Assembly (NCBI GenBank): GCA_946902985.2
Contig: OX336389.2
Coordinates: 1,010,259,441 to 1,010,323,440 of the forward strand
Reading direction: 5' to 3'
Length of the DNA: 64,000 nucleotides
Origin: Meconema thalassinum
Taxonomy: Eukaryota > Arthropoda > Insecta > Orthoptera > Tettigoniidae
Of the stretch, positions 11,691 through 23,367 are shown in pieces (position 1 is the first letter of the stretch; the number at the start of each line of letters is the position of its first letter). Position numbers and translations under genes: made by a program. The notes under the pieces were generated by a model. It ran no database searches. It was not told the DNA's origin and worked only from the letters and a program-made list of their open reading frames with translations.

Positions 11691-13607
11691 ACTAGAAAAT
11701 GTAAATGATAAATTTAATGCATTTAACAGTACCCTAAAACACTATTTTGAAACAGCATTTCCCTTTAGACAAAGAACTGTTCAAAATAACAAAACTAACA
11801 ATTGGATAACAACAGGGATTATAAATTCATGTCAAAGAAAGAAATTTCAACACAAATTATATAAACAATACCACACAACACCTGAATTCAATTTATACTA
11901 CAAAAATACGCTAGCATATTAAATAAGGTAATAAGACTAGCAAAGAGAATGCATAATGATAATTTTATTTCCCAATCATCTAATAAAAACAGGGCTATGT
12001 GGTCCGTGAGATAGAAACTGGAAATTCTGCTAAAATACAAAGGAATATTACACTGACCAGAAATAATAATGTGATAAATAATCCAGAGGAAATAGCAAAC
12101 ACTTTCAATGACTATTTTCTGGAAATTCCACAAAAATTATTAAATAAATCACAGGTAAATACACTAAATTCTAATAATAAAATAAATATATGTAGTGATT
12201 CTTTATTTATAAATCATGTCACAAGAGAAGAGGTAAGAATAGTTATAAAAGAGCTAAAAATAAATTCTGTGCTGGCATTGATGGCATCCCTGATGCAATT
12301 TTAAAGAAATGTGCAGAAAATATAATAAATCCACTTACACACTTAATAAACAGTTCAATTCTCTCAGGAACTTACCCTAATATTTTGAAGTTATCAAAAG
12401 TAATTCCAGTGCACAGAAACGGTTCAAACGATGAATTAGATAACTATCGTCCTATTACCTTACCAACTGGTATCGCAAAAATTGTGAAAAAAATCATGTA
12501 TAGGAGACTGATAAGTTTTATAGAAAAAAATAAAATATTATCAAACTCACAACATGGATTCAGAACGGAAAAATATACACAGACAGCAATTTATGAATGT
12601 ATTAATAGTATACTGAAATTAATTGACAATAAGGAACATGTAACTGGCCTATTCTTGGATTTATCGAAAGCATTTGATGTTGTTGACCATAAAATCCTCC
12701 TTACAAAACTAAATCAATATGGTATTAGAGGTCTAGCTAATAAATGGATAGAGTCTTACTTAACAAGGCGTAAACAAATAGTAAGCTTGAGACACAAGGA
12801 TGATGGAACCAAATTACTTAATGAAACATTGTCCCATGAGGGAATTATTAAATTTGGAGTACCCCAGTGATCGGTTTTGGGCCCACTACTCTTCTTCTAT
12901 ATTTCAATGTTATAACACAGAACGTTCATTCACATAAGGAAATTTTGTTTGCGGACGATACAACACTCGTAATAAAAGGTGAAACTAAACAGGTCATACA
13001 GCAGTCTGCTGACTCCGTTACAGGAGAGTTAACCAAATGGTCACAAGATAATCGCCTCATAATCAACTATAAAAAAAAACAGTGTGTCTAAATTTCCACA
13101 CTATACAGAATGGGAATCCTGCGAAGCCCAATATAACATTAAATGGTCATCAAATAGAAAATAAATCAGAAACAAAGTGTTTAGGACTATGGATACAACA
13201 TGACTTGAAATGGAACAAACATATACAATATCTGAACACTAAACTGAACTCGATGTGCTTTGCGTTACGTATTTTGAAAACCTGCACTAGCATGCACACA
13301 TTAAGAAATACTTATTTTGCTTATTTCCATTCATACTTAAGATATGGGGTCATATTTTGGGGTATGTCGCCAGATGTACTAAGCACGTTTAGGATACAAA
13401 AGAGGGCGATTAGAATTATGGCAAATGTAAACACTAGAGAAACATGTAGACCTCTGTTTAAAGATTTAAACATTCTCCCTCTGCCCTGTTTATATATCTT
13501 TGAAAGTATTATGTTTTGTAAAAAGAATTTAATGAATAAAGATGTTTTTCTCAAAACAAACAATGATGTTCATAGGCATAACACAAGACAAAATCAAAAC
13601 ATTCATA

Positions 13608-13647
<40 letters not shown>

Positions 13648-13808
13648 GCATATATAAAAAAGGAACTTATCACACAGGAGTTAAATTATACGATAAACTA
13701 CCTCAGTATATAAAACTTGCCCCAAAAATAAAAACCTTTGATAGAATGTTGAAAGCTTATCTGCAGTGCCATTGTTTGTACTCTGTAGTTGAATATCTTA
13801 GTGTATAG
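11691..13808 (+). pseudogene. LINE A ORF2 reverse transcriptase
   Basis: Fragments in several frames (11999-12304, 12385-12870, 12867-13091, 13082-13657, 13542-13808) together give a CR1-like RT: DNYRPITLPTGIAK, SQHGFRTEKYTQTA, LDLSKAFDVVDH, LFADDTTLV with an intact FADD, then CLGLWIQHDLKWNKH and the C-terminal NTRQ...YDKLPQYIK tail. At least four frameshifts are present. A (CA)n microsatellite at about 13611-13646 has expanded inside the coding region and itself shifts the frame. Confidence 0.87.
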
Positions 13809-14105
13809 AAACGATGAAATCTATAATTATATTTTACTTTTCTAATTTAATTGTAATACCTAGCTGTAAGTTGTTGTATTTATAGAATTAAGTTTTCATA
13901 TTATGATAATAGAATAAGGTGTAAACAGTTGTCCAATAAGATTGTATCTCTTAAGATCTGTTATTATAATAAGTTATAAATAGTATTAGTATTACTGTAT
14001 ATACCTATTAGTACTTTTATTTTATAGATGTAAATTCTGACGTGTCCTATATCAAAAATGTATTGTATACATGTATTTGATCAAATGGAATTAATAAAAC
14101 TATCT
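13809..14105 (+). other. LINE A 3' untranslated region
   Basis: This is AT-rich sequence ending in GATCAAATGGAATTAATAAAACTATC. The same segment is found in reverse at 37561-37914 and, split by an insertion, at 47833-48063 plus 51859-51960, which is how the family 3' end was recognised. Confidence 0.85.
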
Positions 14106-15535
14106 ATCTTTTTTTATCGCTATATTTTGTATTACCATAAGTTCATGCAGAACTGTCTTTTTTCACTGAGTCCAAATTACATTTAGATACTGCAAGTGAC
14201 TGTGTACGAGTGAGTAATATGCTGTGATTAGAAGTTTTCTAGGGATTAAGTATCTCAATTTTCTCAACAACCCAGATGCCGGAGCTTTCTTCTTCTCAAT
14301 ATAATAAACGTGTGCTACCCAGCTTAGATGTTTATCAATGATTAGCCCCAAATATTTAAAATATTCGACCACGTTTATTATTGTGTTGTTGCTATATACA
14401 TGATTATGTTCAATATTTTTCATACTGCGTTTTGTCAGTATCATATATTTTGTTTTCGTGACGTTCATAGTCAATTTATTAATATTGAGCCACTTGGCTA
14501 TTGCGGTTAAGTCTTCTTGCATATTATTGATTATTGTGCCCACTTTGCTACCAGTATAGAAAACATTCGTATCATCAGCGTAAAGCATAATTTGACCTTT
14601 TAAATTAACTTTACTTAAATCATTTATATATATTAGAAACAGCGTAGGGTCCAAAATAGACCCTTGAGGAACCCCACACGATACAGCCTTTCCCGCACTT
14701 TGATAGCCATTCATGGCAACATATTGCTTTCTTCCACTAAGGTAGCTATAGAACCACTCAAATGCGACGCCTCGAATTCCAGCATTCTCTAATTTTGATA
14801 ATAGAATTTCGTGATTTACTGTGTCAAAAGCTTTAGCGAGATCAATGAATAACCCAGCTGCTATATCGTTGCGGTCAATGCTTCCCTGAAGCATTGAAAT
14901 AAGATCAGTAAAAGCCAGTTCTGTACTGGAGTTCTCAACAAAACCATGTTGGGCTCTATAAAAAAATTGTTATTCTGCAGAAACTTCACTAGCCTCACCT
15001 TAACAATGCTTTCCAGGACTTTGGAAATAATTGGTAGTATAGATATAGGTCTATAGTTCCCGGCATCACTTGTATTTCCTCCTTTGAAAATTGGTATGAC
15101 TTTAGTAAATTTTAGAGCTTGTGGTACTATGCCACTAGCCATAGATTCATTAATTATAGTAACAAGCATCGTTATTAGTTGATCATCAAACGTTTTAACC
15201 ACACTAGCTGAAATCCCATCTACACCACAACTTTTTATTTTATTTTTTAGATTCTTAATTATACATTTAACTTCAACGTAATCTGTTGGATATAGAAAGA
15301 GTGATTCTGACTGGTAGTTAGCATTCTGATTTGTACAGTCCTGATCAGTTATCTGGGATGCAAGATTGCTGGCTATGCATGTAAAATAGTCATTGAACGA
15401 GTTAGCAATCTCCTGTTTATCTGCAACGACCGTCTTATGCATCATAAGAGATGTGCAAGTTTTAGAGCTATACATTTTGTTATATATAATTTCATTCAAG
15501 ATTTCCCATGTTTTCTTTACGTTTTTATCATACAA
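14106..15535 (-). pseudogene. LINE B reverse transcriptase
   Basis: Two overlapping frames give the RT palm: CGVDGISASVVKTF, ALKFTKVIPIFKGG, NYRPISILPIISKVLE (15535-14861 frame), then LFIDLAKAFDTVNHE, SCGVPQGSILDPTLFLIY and MLYADDTNVFY with an intact YADD (14894-14163 frame). A stop follows at 14163-14165, but the reading continues with conserved residues to about 14110. The two frames are joined by a frameshift near 14890. Confidence 0.88.
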
Positions 15536-16525
15536 GTTTAGCTTTTGTGAGTAATAATCTGCTTTTAGTTTCCTTTTTTAATGATGTTACTGCATTTCTG
15601 CACATAATATATTCTTCTTTTAGAGAGATGTTATCTTTGTGTTGCCTGATCTTGAGTTTTTGGTGTAGTGTGTTGCGTCGCTTAATCAATATTATCAATT
15701 CAGATGTAATCCATGGACTTGCATCATCTGTATGTGACAATATTTTCTGATTATTGGAATTGTGCTTGCCTCTTTTTATAGTTCCTTGCATTTGGTAAAA
15801 AAAAAGCTCTGTACATATTGTTGATCGTAATATCCTGGCTAGTTTGTGTGATATCATTATTATCGTTTGTTTCGTTAGCCATACAATTAGGACTAATCGA
15901 CGAAGTGAAAATTTTGTTATGAGAATGGGTTCTTTTGTATGGCCAGATAGTGTCTGTGATGATTATATTGTGGTCACTTATGTCTGTATCCACATTGGAT
16001 ATTGTGAGCTGCATTTTGTCATTGTTTACTACTACATGATCGAGAAGAGTTGATGATGTGTCAGTCGTACGTGTTGCATATATTTTGTTACATAATGTGA
16101 ATCCATAGCTTGTTAAAACATTAAGGTATCGCATTTTTAGGTGGTCGTCAGTAAAAGTGTTAATATTTGTGTCACCTATGAAAAGACAAGTATTGTTGGT
16201 CTGAGAGAGGAAATTTTCCAAATATGTTAGAAATAAAGCTGCATTCGATCTCGTTGGGTTGTATCCTCCAATGATGGATAGATTGTCTGATTTGATTTTA
16301 CCAGTTGAGGTGTCACGCCATATCTCCAATTTGTAGGCTGTTACAGTCATTAGTGATAGTTTTACATTTAATAGTGTAATCATGCACACTCACAAATTTT
16401 AGTTCTCTGCAGTTGGTAGGATTGGAGTTGTATATCTGGTCCGCCGTTATCGTCATGTTGTCTCCGGGATGGTCTTCCACTGTTGGGTAGTTAAGAAGAG
16501 TTGTTATTACTGGAGGGGCTTCCAT
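15536..16525 (-). pseudogene. LINE B endonuclease domain
   Basis: The frame 16389-15751 holds IGGYNPTRSN, CLFIGDTNINTF, TLLDHVVVNND and DISDHNIIITDT, the late motifs of a LINE apurinic-type endonuclease. The frame 16525-16313 carries the N-terminal part before a frameshift. The linker to RT lies in 15857-15528. Confidence 0.82.
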
Positions 16526-17523
16526 TGTCAGGCTTAGATATCTTCTTAGCTAGTTCGCTCTGAAATTTACGGATGTCCTCCATGCTGGTGATGCGAAAAG
16601 TGCTTCCACTTTCGTCTTTCTTCACAACGATTTTACAGTCCTTCGTCCAAACATATTTACAGCCATGTTGCCGGAGGTCTCGTGCTTGTTTGTGCAGATA
16701 TTTATTCTGCGACTTCAGGTGTTCATTTATATAAACACTCCGTGACTTTGCCTGAATCCCAACATCAATGCAAGTCATTCTCGGCTTGAATTTCTTAGCC
16801 GTTAATAGTTCGTCTTTTATTAAGCGACTACAGAATTTTACCAGCTGAGGAGGCGGTAGTTCTGCTTTCCTTTGAGGGAGTCTGTGGAACGCATCAATGT
16901 CATTGGTGTTAATGTCTAAACACTTTCCAATATCTTTCACAATTTCCACAGGCTTCTCGTTGTTAATAAGAGGCAGTCCATGAATTTCGAGGTTATTCCT
17001 GCGAACATATTACTGGAGCTCTTGATTTTCAGCTCTCAGTTGTTGTATCACACTGTTATTTGTATCGTACTCGTGTTGTAAAGTACGAACTTCGTTTCGC
17101 AGAACGGTGATTTCCGCCAATGCTTTGTTGAAGTTGTCAGACATTTGTTTTGCTCTAACTTCATCTCATCAAAACTCTCAGCACAGAACGATACCGACCT
17201 TTGTATCTCCTTTTGTTCTGACTCGATTGATTCAATCTTAGTGAGCCTGATGTTGATTTGATTAATAACACTTGCGAGGTCGTTGAGGTTAAGAGCATCA
17301 CTATCTACATGTTATTTGACGCCTTCACTCACAGTGTCGTCACATTGTCCACAGTACCATTTACTGGCTTTAGAGGATATTAGTTTTTAAACTCACTTTT
17401 ATTAAGTCGTACACACGTTCTGTGATGAAACTTACCACATTTTCCGTCACACACGATGTAATCTTCTTTCTGTGTAATGTTATCTTCGCAGCTCCCACAC
17501 ACTGACTTGCAATTAGACGCCAT
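16491..17523 (-). pseudogene. LINE B ORF1 with PHD-like finger and RRM-like part
   Basis: From ATG 17523 the protein starts with a compact Cys/His finger (CGSCEDNITQKEDYIVCDGK then HHRTC), similar to PHD-type fingers in ORF1 of some CR1/Jockey-group LINEs. After a stop near 17380 there is a coiled-coil region (about 16980-17330) and then the 16949-16491 frame with IDAFHRLPQRK and a basic C-terminus, like the nucleic-acid-binding domain of transposase-22/FP25K-type ORF1 proteins. It probably packaged the element RNA. Several stops break it. Confidence 0.75.
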
Positions 17524-17534
17524 GTCGTTACAAA

Positions 17535-18800
17535 ATGTGTTTGGAATACTATAATTTGTTCTGTAAATCTCAATTTGCCTTTCGTAAACGGCTCGGCACG
17601 GTTGATGCTCTCGCGATTTTTTTAACGGATGTACTATTAGCGAAGGAACGTAGTCAACACACAATTGCTATTTGTCTGGACATTAAGGGGGCATATGGTG
17701 CTGTCAGCCCAGTATCATTACAATACAAGCTTTGGGAGATGCGCTTTCCCTTACCCATTATTTGTTTAATTCGCAATTTTTTACACAATCGCCGTCTCTT
17801 TCTCCGAACGCCTGACGGTGTTCTAGACCAACGCCAGATATCTAGTGGTTTATCGCAAGGAGATATCTTAAGCGGGCTTCTCTTTTCTATATATACTCAA
17901 ACATTAGAATCTGTTATTTTGCCTCATGCTCGTATCATCCAATTTTCGGATGATTTTTTGATTTATTGCTCACGTAATACTTTATAGCTTTGTCGTGCCG
18001 ATCTGTATTTAGCATTGACGGAGCCCCATACAAGGTTTTTCAATCATGGTTTCGAAACTTCTCCTAGTAAGAATTCCGCCTTGATTTTTACTCCACAACG
18101 CCTGTGTGATCGTACCCCTATTTTGTTTCGCCAGGATGCAATCGAGGTCGTCAGCTATATAAAATATTTAGGTCTATATATTGATGACAAACTTCTGTGG
18201 TCGCGCCAGGTGCAATACCTTACTGTTAACATTGAAATACGACTTTTGGTACTCAGAGCTTTGGATCGCCGCAGTTGGGGTGCATATCCAACATGATTAC
18301 TCATGGTCTATAAGAATATCATTCGTTCGCAGTTAGATTATGGTTGTTTCCTTTATGACATGATGGCACAAAGTCGGCGTTTAACTTTGGATAGATTCCA
18401 GTATCGGGCCTTACGTATTATTCTGGGGGCGCTTCCATCCACCCCCACTTGTGCTCTATAGGTTGAATCTGGGGAATTACCTTTTAAACACAGACGTAGA
18501 TTTTTGGCCACTAAGTATCTTGCTTCAAAATTGTCGATTTCGGTGTCGCCAATTTCCTGCAAATTACAGCTCTTAGTGGAGTATTTTGCTCATAATCGGT
18601 TAGCTCGTATACATAAGCCTGCATTGAGACCCTACAGCCCTTCAAGCAGGACATTTTACAAACGCGCAAGCCACTACCCTATACTGTGTCTTACAAGGAC
18701 CTCCAGACTCCCACAAATATTTTACATACTTCTTTGCCGGTCCAATTTCAGACTTTCTCGCACCATCCTCATGTAATTTCACGTTCCTTTCGTGATATTG
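17535..18800 (+). pseudogene. I-type LINE reverse transcriptase
   Basis: This begins with CKSQFAFRKRLGTVDAL, then CLDIKGAYGAVSP, SSGLSQGDILSGLLFSIY and IIQFSDDFLIYC. The catalytic box reads FSDD. A stop at 17985-17987 and frame changes near 18010, 18297 and 18460 follow, with LGLYIDDKLLWSRQV at 18170 and LDRFQYRALRIILGA near 18387 marking the thumb and connection. Confidence 0.83.
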
Positions 18801-18804
18801 TCAA

Positions 18805-19240
18805 TTGCTATCCCACTTATGCCTTATTTTACTGGATGGTTCAAAGATAGCTAACCCTAATCGAGTTGGCGCCGCTCTTTATTCTCCAGGAAGTCAAATT
18901 ATTCGAAACTTTAGTCTTCCTGAGTTATTAACGATTTTTACAGCAGAAGCATTTGCAATTCGCCAAGCCTGTCAATATATTCGTACGCAAAAAAATTCTC
19001 AGGCCATTATTTGTACGGATTCATTGAGCGTCATACAGGTGTTATCGAACCCGATTGGCTCCAATAATTGGTATTTATATCAAGTTGCACAACATTTGCA
19101 TCATTTTCAGACCATGGGACAGGAAGTTTATTTAACATGGATGCCGGGTCATTCGTAAATCGAAGGAAACGAATATGTCGATCGTTTGGCGAAGGGTGCG
19201 GCGGAAGGTCACGGTGTAGTTTATCAGATTGCGATACCAT
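18805..19240 (+). pseudogene. I-type LINE RNase H domain
   Basis: The order LDGSKI, TAEAFAIRQAC, IICTDSLSVIQ, MPGHS and EGNEYVDRLAKGA gives the Asp, Glu, Asp and final Asp of an RNase HI fold. An in-frame TAA at 19156-19158 lies between the GHS and EGN motifs. RNase H in a LINE places it in the I/R1/LOA/Nimb assemblage. Confidence 0.85.
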
Positions 19241-19691
19241 ACCCGGACCTAGTACGGTTTATCCATAGTTTGATCCTTCGTGATTGGCAAAATGAATGGA
19301 TAGAGTTAGCTCCGGTCAAAGCCCGTAAGTATTTTCCGGTACAACCAACTGTACTATCGGCTCCCTGGTACAGGGTAGGCAAATATTCGAGGCGTCATAT
19401 AATCACTATAATTCGACTGAGATTTCAGCACGCTCTTACGCCGGTGTATATGGCACGTATGAATATTCGGGACGATGCCATGTGTGTGTGTGTGGTTTCA
19501 CGAGAGGTACGATTCATCACCTTGTGTTCCAATGTGAATTATTCAATGCTCCGCGGGTGGTGATGCTTAGGAAATTGAGACTGCTTGGATATCCGCTGCC
19601 CTTAAATATGGCTGCTCTTCTGCACAATCCTACAATTCCGTTGGTCGATGCCCTCATGGAATATATTGATCAATTACCTTTTAAATTTTAA
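19241..19691 (+). pseudogene. I-type LINE ORF2 C-terminal tail with zinc motif
   Basis: Segments in two frames show IIRLRFQHALTPVY, CVCGFTRGTIHHLVFQC (Cys-Cys-His-Cys knuckle) and the end LVDALMEYIDQLPFKF, stop at 19689-19691. The last 46 bases of this coding end are repeated at about 20749-20795. Confidence 0.78.
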
Positions 19692-19985
19692 TAATGGGGT
19701 GGTTTTCTGTGTTTAAGTTTTGTAAATACTACTTTGATTACGCCTTTTTGACGGTTCTTATGCGTGTGTAGTTTTTTCCTTTTTTTACTTAAGGTGTAAC
19801 AAATCCCTTATAACTTAAAGTGTAACTAGGATAGCCCAGTTTGCGTGTGTATTTTTTACTAAAGGTTTTCAAACATTGATAAATATGTGTGAGATACAGT
19901 AGTACGGTACATGAATCAGCTATTGGGCGAAGTGTTCATCTGTGTCCAGCAACTCCATCATAAAAAATAATAATAAAAAAGAGCT

Positions 19986-20645
19986 TTAGGTTGACAACCC
20001 CAGCTATCCGATGTGTCATTTAGCAGTGAAAATAAGAATCTTACTAAGTAGGATAAAATTACCAGGTGGTGACAGTTCGTATTGTTTCTTGCATGGGTGA
20101 ACAGAGCGTGTTTAATTTGTTCATGTTTTTAAACACAGTTAATAAATGTTACTCATTGTTAGAATACAAAATGAGTAAAAGCATATTGCTCAGTTTACGG
20201 CTGCAAGCTGATGTTTAAGGGGGCTAAGGGTATACGTTTTCATTATATTGCAAAAGATGCAAATGACAAAGACTGAAAGCTGACGATAACGAATAAATAC
20301 GGAGAACAGGAATGAGTTGAAATACAGTTGGTGTTGACGTTGGGGGACAGTCTAGCCACTTAATGTAGCTAATAATAACTAATAATAATAATGGACTAAT
20401 AGGTCCTAATTACCTGTGACAGAAAAAAAAACACTGCTAAAACATGTTTACAACCTGCCTAACATGAACATTGTTAGCGTTCTCCTTTCAATTTCACCTG
20501 TAACAATGCGGGGTGGAGCAGCGACGTCTGGAGCGTAAATTGACCAAAAAAATTCATCATGGTGTACTCTTTCACATAACATGTTTGACAAATAACACTC
20601 CTACCACTTCTGTAAAATTTCTGGAGTCTATATAACATAATGAAG
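19986..20645. other. No gene recognised
   Basis: Non-coding sequence after the LINE tail, with a few TAA/AAT repeats near 20372-20390. I see no protein motif or paired terminal repeat. Confidence 0.6.
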
Positions 20646-20649
20646 AACG

Positions 20650-20795
20650 CCCTTCAGTCAGTCAACACAATTTGTTTTGTGTTGACCGACTGAAAAGCTT
20701 TCTCTATTAGAACTAGGCAACACTGGAAAATGGCTTATATTATTTCAAGTTGGTCGATGCCCTCATGGAATATATTGATCAATTACCTTTTAAAT
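20650..20795 (+). repeat. Penelope-type end with hairpin, fused to a LINE scrap
   Basis: A near-palindrome (CTTCAGTCAGTCAACACAA, short loop, then TTGTGTTGACCGACTGAA) contains the same terminal motif as the Penelope element at 26790-26810, followed by AGGCAACACTGGAAAATGGC as at that element's edge. Directly after it, 20749-20795 copies the last coding bases of the I-type LINE (19640-19686). Confidence 0.65.
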
Positions 20796-21064
20796 GCAAA
20801 CTTGAATATAACTTCTAAACGTAAGATCGTCATGATTCGAAATTCACAAAACTAAATTCTAGCAGACAAGCTAAGTAATACGTAATTCACACATCAAATC
20901 CAGTGGAAAACACAAATTAGATCACGTGTATCGCAGAGTTATACTTAAAATAACACTGTCAGTATTTTAGGGATCACATTTACTGATAATAACAGGATAA
21001 TACATAAGTGTTCCTTAGTAATCATGTGTTATTGAGTATTTTTATCTTACTTATCCCTAGCCTT

Positions 21065-21935
21065 GTTGGACCGACCGGAGGGCCTCAAGTGATAATTTGA
21101 GTTGCCAGTTGGCAACTTCAGCTCTCTGTGGTGGGCCAGCCATGAATAATTTGTACCTATACTCCAAACACGGAGTCAATGGAGTAGGTTCGCGCATGTC
21201 GTCACACGAAGGAAGTGAGAGGGAGAATGCGATGGGCCAAGCACGACAGCTCAACAATTAGGGAGTTGGACGCCTAGCTCTCGCTTCGGTTACCAGCGCA
21301 ACTCATTCCGGGGCCTCGCGCCTCATTGGACCATTCAGCCAAGTCCCTCCTTTACGAAGACAGGGTGTTTTTACACTGGCACTTCGCAGACTCAGACGAT
21401 GGAGTTTAGAAATGCGCAGAAATAGAACGTTATTAGTGAAAATTTATGTGATTGATAGGCACTCTGTGTAAATACTAAATGCAGAATGAACAAAAATTAA
21501 GTATTTGGTCGGGTTTAGGACTGACAATAATCGTCTATCCTTAAAATGTCGCGTCGAGGAAATCGCTTTTACGAAACTCCCTGTCCATCAGCCCCACCTG
21601 GACTGTGCCCCATTAACTAAAATAAGATGGAAATTTAATATCACCAGCCTCTGAGCATTGACGAAACCTTAACGTCGTCATAAATTACGCCCACTCTCTA
21701 AAACAACACCACATGCTTTTGAAATGAAACAATAATAGGCTATACTATAATATATTAAATAACAATTCGACTTACGCCTATGTATGTCTTACTTAGGAAT
21801 AATTATTTTCGAGGTATATCAGTAGATGTTTCCACCCCACACACTAACACACACGTCACAGTAACACAAGATTATCGGTCGCAATTCACGCTTATAAATT
21901 GCCAACTCAAATTATCCCTACAGGCGCGGTCGTCT
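21065..21935. mobile_element. Probable non-autonomous DNA transposon (MITE-like)
   Basis: GATAATTTGAGTTG at about 21090 recurs inverted as CAACTCAAATTATC at about 21902, and the outer bases around them (GACCGACCGGAGGGCC against the inverse of GGCGCGGTCGTC) also match in part, giving imperfect terminal inverted repeats of about 35 bases. The interior has no ORF of note. No target duplication was confirmed. Confidence 0.5.
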
Positions 21936-22980
21936 AGAATGACCGTAATAAATGGGTCAGAAAAAATCTGTTCCCACAGCTGTACGTGGTGTAATCAACA
22001 GAAGAGTGAATAACATGCGTTGTTAGGAGTAAAATCTGCATATTGAGCATGCATAGACATAATATGTTATCCCTTTTTGTAATGTACGGGTAGCGAGTAC
22101 GCACGTTTTAATATTACACACTAAAGAAGAATGCTGGCACGTGCAAATCTCGTTTCGCTGGTTTACCGAAAAGTTACCCAAACTTTGACCAGGTTTCTCT
22201 CCTCGTTCGACAAAATCTATCAAGTTTACTAAACTTAAAAATTGTTTTAAAAAATTAACGCCATTATTTGTCACCTTGCCTAGTATGCCTCATTATAGTG
22301 CTACCTTAGGTTTTTGTGGGTATCCATCCACCTAACCAGTGGCGGTATCTTTTAAGCATCCGACCAGCCTCTAGGAAGACTACTTAACAGACACATTTGT
22401 CAAGCACCATTCCACAATCCAAATAAGTCTCCACATCAGATCTTTCAGCAAGTTATCAGTAGTTATTTTAACCCATACTACAACAGCGAAATCCTGCTGT
22501 GGTCTTACTAGTTTGATGTATGCCAATTTTCTTACCTCCTTGCATGGCCAGGTGAAGAGGCGTGTGTGTCTTCCTTACCATTCACCCTAATGTTGTTTCA
22601 AATGGAATCTTCCCCAGTAGTGCTCGTGTATGTTACCGAGGGTGGACTCAACCACATAACCCATTTCAATATACAGTAATGTTATTTAGCACGCCAGATG
22701 ACTCATTTGTAATGGAACTCCATTCTTCTGGACTTGTCAGTGTCGCTAATGAATATCTCTATCACATTATTGTTGACGTTTGGAATTTCTTTCAACATTT
22801 CTTTCTCGGTTGACAGCATCAGCTATCACATCTCCTCCGCCATATCATTCAGTAGATACCAGTAGATATATATTGCCGATTTTGCCCCAAATTCCAAAAC
22901 CTTATGTTTTACTGTATATGGGAAAACGCTATAGTCATAGAATGTCGTATTTTATTAGCTTCTATATCCCCCCCCCCCCC
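21936..22980. other. No gene recognised
   Basis: Unassigned sequence. A poly-C run (about 22968-22981) marks its right edge. Short frames here have no recognised motifs. Confidence 0.5.
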
Positions 22981-23001
22981 AGGGAAACGGAATGCGCACG
23001 A

Positions 23002-23306
23002 GTATAAATTATTTTCCTTGTGCCGATACGTTTTTATACGGGAAATTAGTATAGTAATAAATAATTGTATTTTTCTGCTTCAATATTTCTCTAAAAGTGA
23101 TTTTTGAAGTGACAAAAATGTTTATCATTTATTTTTTAATGGAAATGAAGAACGCTGTTTTGGGGGAATGGGGCGTGTTTTTTCCTAGGAAAAACAGTAG
23201 TTTTACGCTAATGATTTTTCAAACCTGGAAAAAACAGTGGTTATTTACCCAAAATATTTTGCAAAATTGGGGCAAGTCCCCAAACTGTATAAATTATTTT
23301 CCTTGT
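23002..23306. repeat. 20-base direct repeat with TATA core upstream of the SAP ORF
   Basis: GTATAAATTATTTTCCTTGT occurs exactly at 23002-23021 and 23287-23306. The second copy lies about 60 bases before the SAP-protein ATG at 23368. It may be a viral promoter element; this is inference from the TATAAAT core and position. A small hairpin (TTGGGGCAAGTCCCCAA) lies near 23266. Confidence 0.5.
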
Positions 23307-23367
23307 AGAAAATGAAAAAAGAAATGTTTAAAAAATGCATATTTAATAAGTGGCAAGTCTGCACAGT

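Larger units (their letters stand above)
6613..14105 (+). mobile_element. LINE A, near full-length, with ORF1 SGNH hydrolase; inserted in LINE B
   Basis: A plus-strand CR1-like non-LTR retrotransposon with 5' UTR (to about 7050), ORF1 with an esterase domain, ORF2 with endonuclease and RT, and a 3' UTR ending near AATTAATAAAACTATC at about 14098. It is interrupted at 8190-10841 by LINE C. Without that insert it is about 4.8 kb. Two further copies of the same family occur in reverse orientation at 37561-37914 (3' end only) and 47833-54188. Confidence 0.85.
14106..17527 (-). mobile_element. LINE B, 5' part (ORF1, endonuclease, most of RT)
   Basis: The minus-strand LINE starts at 17523 with the ORF1 ATG only a few bases inside the right junction, so the 5' UTR is missing or tiny. 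It runs through endonuclease and RT to about 14106, where LINE A interrupts it. The 3' remainder is at 5951-6612. Confidence 0.85.
17528..19985 (+). mobile_element. I-type LINE, right part (RT, RNase H, 3' end)
   Basis: This resumes the LINE of 5377-5953 after the LINE B insertion. It runs through RT, RNase H and a C-terminal Cys-rich tail, then a 3' region ending in an A-rich TAA tail near 19962-19980. It is the oldest layer of this nest, with many stops and frameshifts. Confidence 0.82.
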
